Positions 33,902 to 34,640 of a stretch of 34,640 nucleotides of DNA are shown piece after piece (position 1 is the stretch's first letter; every line of letters begins with the position of its first letter). The notes beneath the pieces were generated by a model that ran no database searches, was not told where the DNA came from, and worked only from the letters and a program-made list of their open reading frames with translations. A program made the translations under genes and the position numbers. This stretch comes from Methylococcaceae bacterium (GTDB taxonomy: Bacteria > Pseudomonadota > Gammaproteobacteria > Methylococcales > Methylococcaceae): NCBI GenBank assembly GCA_004299145.1, contig SCQD01000312.1:1-34640 (forward strand), given 5' to 3'.

Positions 33902-34639
33902 CCTGAAAACCGCACTCAGTGTTTTGGCATCCAAAATATTGTCGGCCCAGTGTTCCAACTGCTCTAGCGTGGCCAGTTCGATGCGCCGGTTGACTGCATC
34001 GCCCAGTGGGCCGAAACGCTTGTTCAATTGGCGCAACAGCAGTGTCTGTGCTTCGGCCATGCGGCCTTCCAGCTTACCTTTGCGCTCACCTTCCAATTCT
34101 CCTTCACTGAACACATCCTGGTAAAACCGGGTTTGTTTAAGTTCGACGTCTTGTATGCCTAACATGTGCTTGATCTCCTCGCGGGTCAGTTGGGGCAGTT
34201 TCCGGAAGCCTTAGCGATTCCGCGAGGACGCGGCGGCTTTGTAGATCAGTATAGTTTCGATTAAATCCAGCCATTCGTGAGTCGGCAGCGGCGGCGTGTC
34301 GTCCGCCGCCAAACTCCGGCTCAGGTCGGCGGCTTGTGCCGGCGGACAGATAATCAGGCTGACCAGACCCAGCATGCCGGTCGACCGGCGTGGAAAGTCT
34401 TCCAGGTAGACGCGCCGGACTTCGGGCAGGTTCAGCAAGGAAGCAAACGCCGCTGGCGGCGGGCGTTCGGCGGCGCGATTCGGGTAGATGACCACGGCGT
34501 ACCAGGGATGTGGAGAAACCTGTTGGCGCAGGCGGAGAAAAATTTCAGAGAAAAAACGCGGGTAAAAATTTTCGTCCGGTTGAAATTGGGCTTCGGCAAA
34601 CAGCGTGGGGCGCAGGCTGTCGCCATCCGGCGGCGACAG
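33893..34639 (-). pseudogene. DUF2887 (Rpn/PD-(D/E)XK nuclease-like) gene, broken by a palindromic element and cut by the window edge
   Basis: Read from 34639, the frame gives FAEAQFQPDENFYPRFFSEIFLRLRQ, WYAVVIYPNRAAERPP and LPEVRRVYLEDFPRRSTGMLGLVSLII, the central part of DUF2887 proteins, with an ExQ nuclease-type motif. It reaches LIETILIYK, then 39 inserted bases add an in-frame TAA (34213-34211). After the insertion the same frame resumes LPQLTREEIKHMLGIQDVELKQTRFYQDVFSEGELEGE and the Leu-rich C-terminal domain. Removing the insertion restores one continuous gene. A restart at the ATG at 34165 could make only a C-terminal piece. The start lies beyond the window. DUF2887 proteins are related to recombination-promoting nucleases; the function of an intact one here is not known. 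Confidence 0.85.
34206..34239 (-). repeat. Palindromic element copy inserted in the DUF2887 gene
   Basis: A 34-base core exactly complementary to 33868-33901. The disrupted coding sequence shows 39 extra bases (about 34199-34237), with AAA at both junctions, which could be a short target duplication. Thirteen codons are added, so the frame is kept, but the element brings its own TAA. Confidence 0.85.
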
Positions 34640-34640
34640 T

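Overview
The window looks like a GC-rich chromosomal stretch of a gammaproteobacterium. RpoH, YbbA/YbbP/TesA and SucB all read as gammaproteobacterial types. The palindromic repeats, the DUF2887 pseudogene and the unusually large set of hybrid kinases recall Methylococcales (type I methanotrophs) or relatives, but no methane-oxidation gene is visible, so this placement is inference only. I see no tRNA, rRNA, CRISPR array or complete insertion sequence.

Layout. (1) 1-6841: a TonB-dependent receptor; rpoH with a perfect CIRCE operator; a small two-domain multicopper oxidase behind a probable Fur-type site; a FecR-domain protein divergent from an outer-membrane barrel; and a DUF4124 protein. (2) 6844-9352: a nitric-oxide module. 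A group I truncated hemoglobin and a ferredoxin/FAD/NAD reductase form a minus-strand operon. A near-consensus NsrR operator lies between this operon and a divergent nsrR gene, which overlaps a gene for an HPP membrane protein (possible nitrite permease). (3) 9355-12026: a TauE/SafE permease, a MEKHLA (PAS-like) protein and sucB, followed by about 520 bp of repeat-rich intergenic DNA.

(4) 12548-22646: about 10 kb of seven same-strand signalling genes. They encode a REC-HD-GYP phosphodiesterase, a REC-kinase, a PocR-PAS kinase, a membrane kinase with a CxxCH (c-type heme) Tll0287-like sensor domain, a lone receiver, and two REC-kinase-REC hybrids. None has a DNA-binding output; the only enzymatic output visible is c-di-GMP hydrolysis. 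(5) 22765-28131: a CHAD protein, an SDR oxidoreductase, a hypothetical protein, a 2-Cys peroxiredoxin, a small membrane protein, an HDOD protein and an orphan CheD. (6) 28174-33778: the conserved tesA / ybbA-ybbP neighbourhood, with a DUF6883-DUF4926 pair intruding between ybbA and ybbP, and a diguanylate cyclase translationally coupled to tesA. (7) 33868-34639: a DUF2887 (Rpn/PD-(D/E)XK-like) gene broken by a palindromic element.

A theme across the window is a family of palindromic elements (AAGCC...GGCTT core around a CCGC-loop-GCGG stem, sometimes inside CTCTCC/GGAGAG arms). One is intergenic, one is an in-frame insertion inside the ATPase domain of a hybrid kinase, one breaks the DUF2887 gene and one forms its 3' end. 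A related repeat is inserted in frame in YbbP. This protein-invading repeat behaviour, the NsrR-controlled split NO-detoxification operon and the kinase island are the most notable contents.
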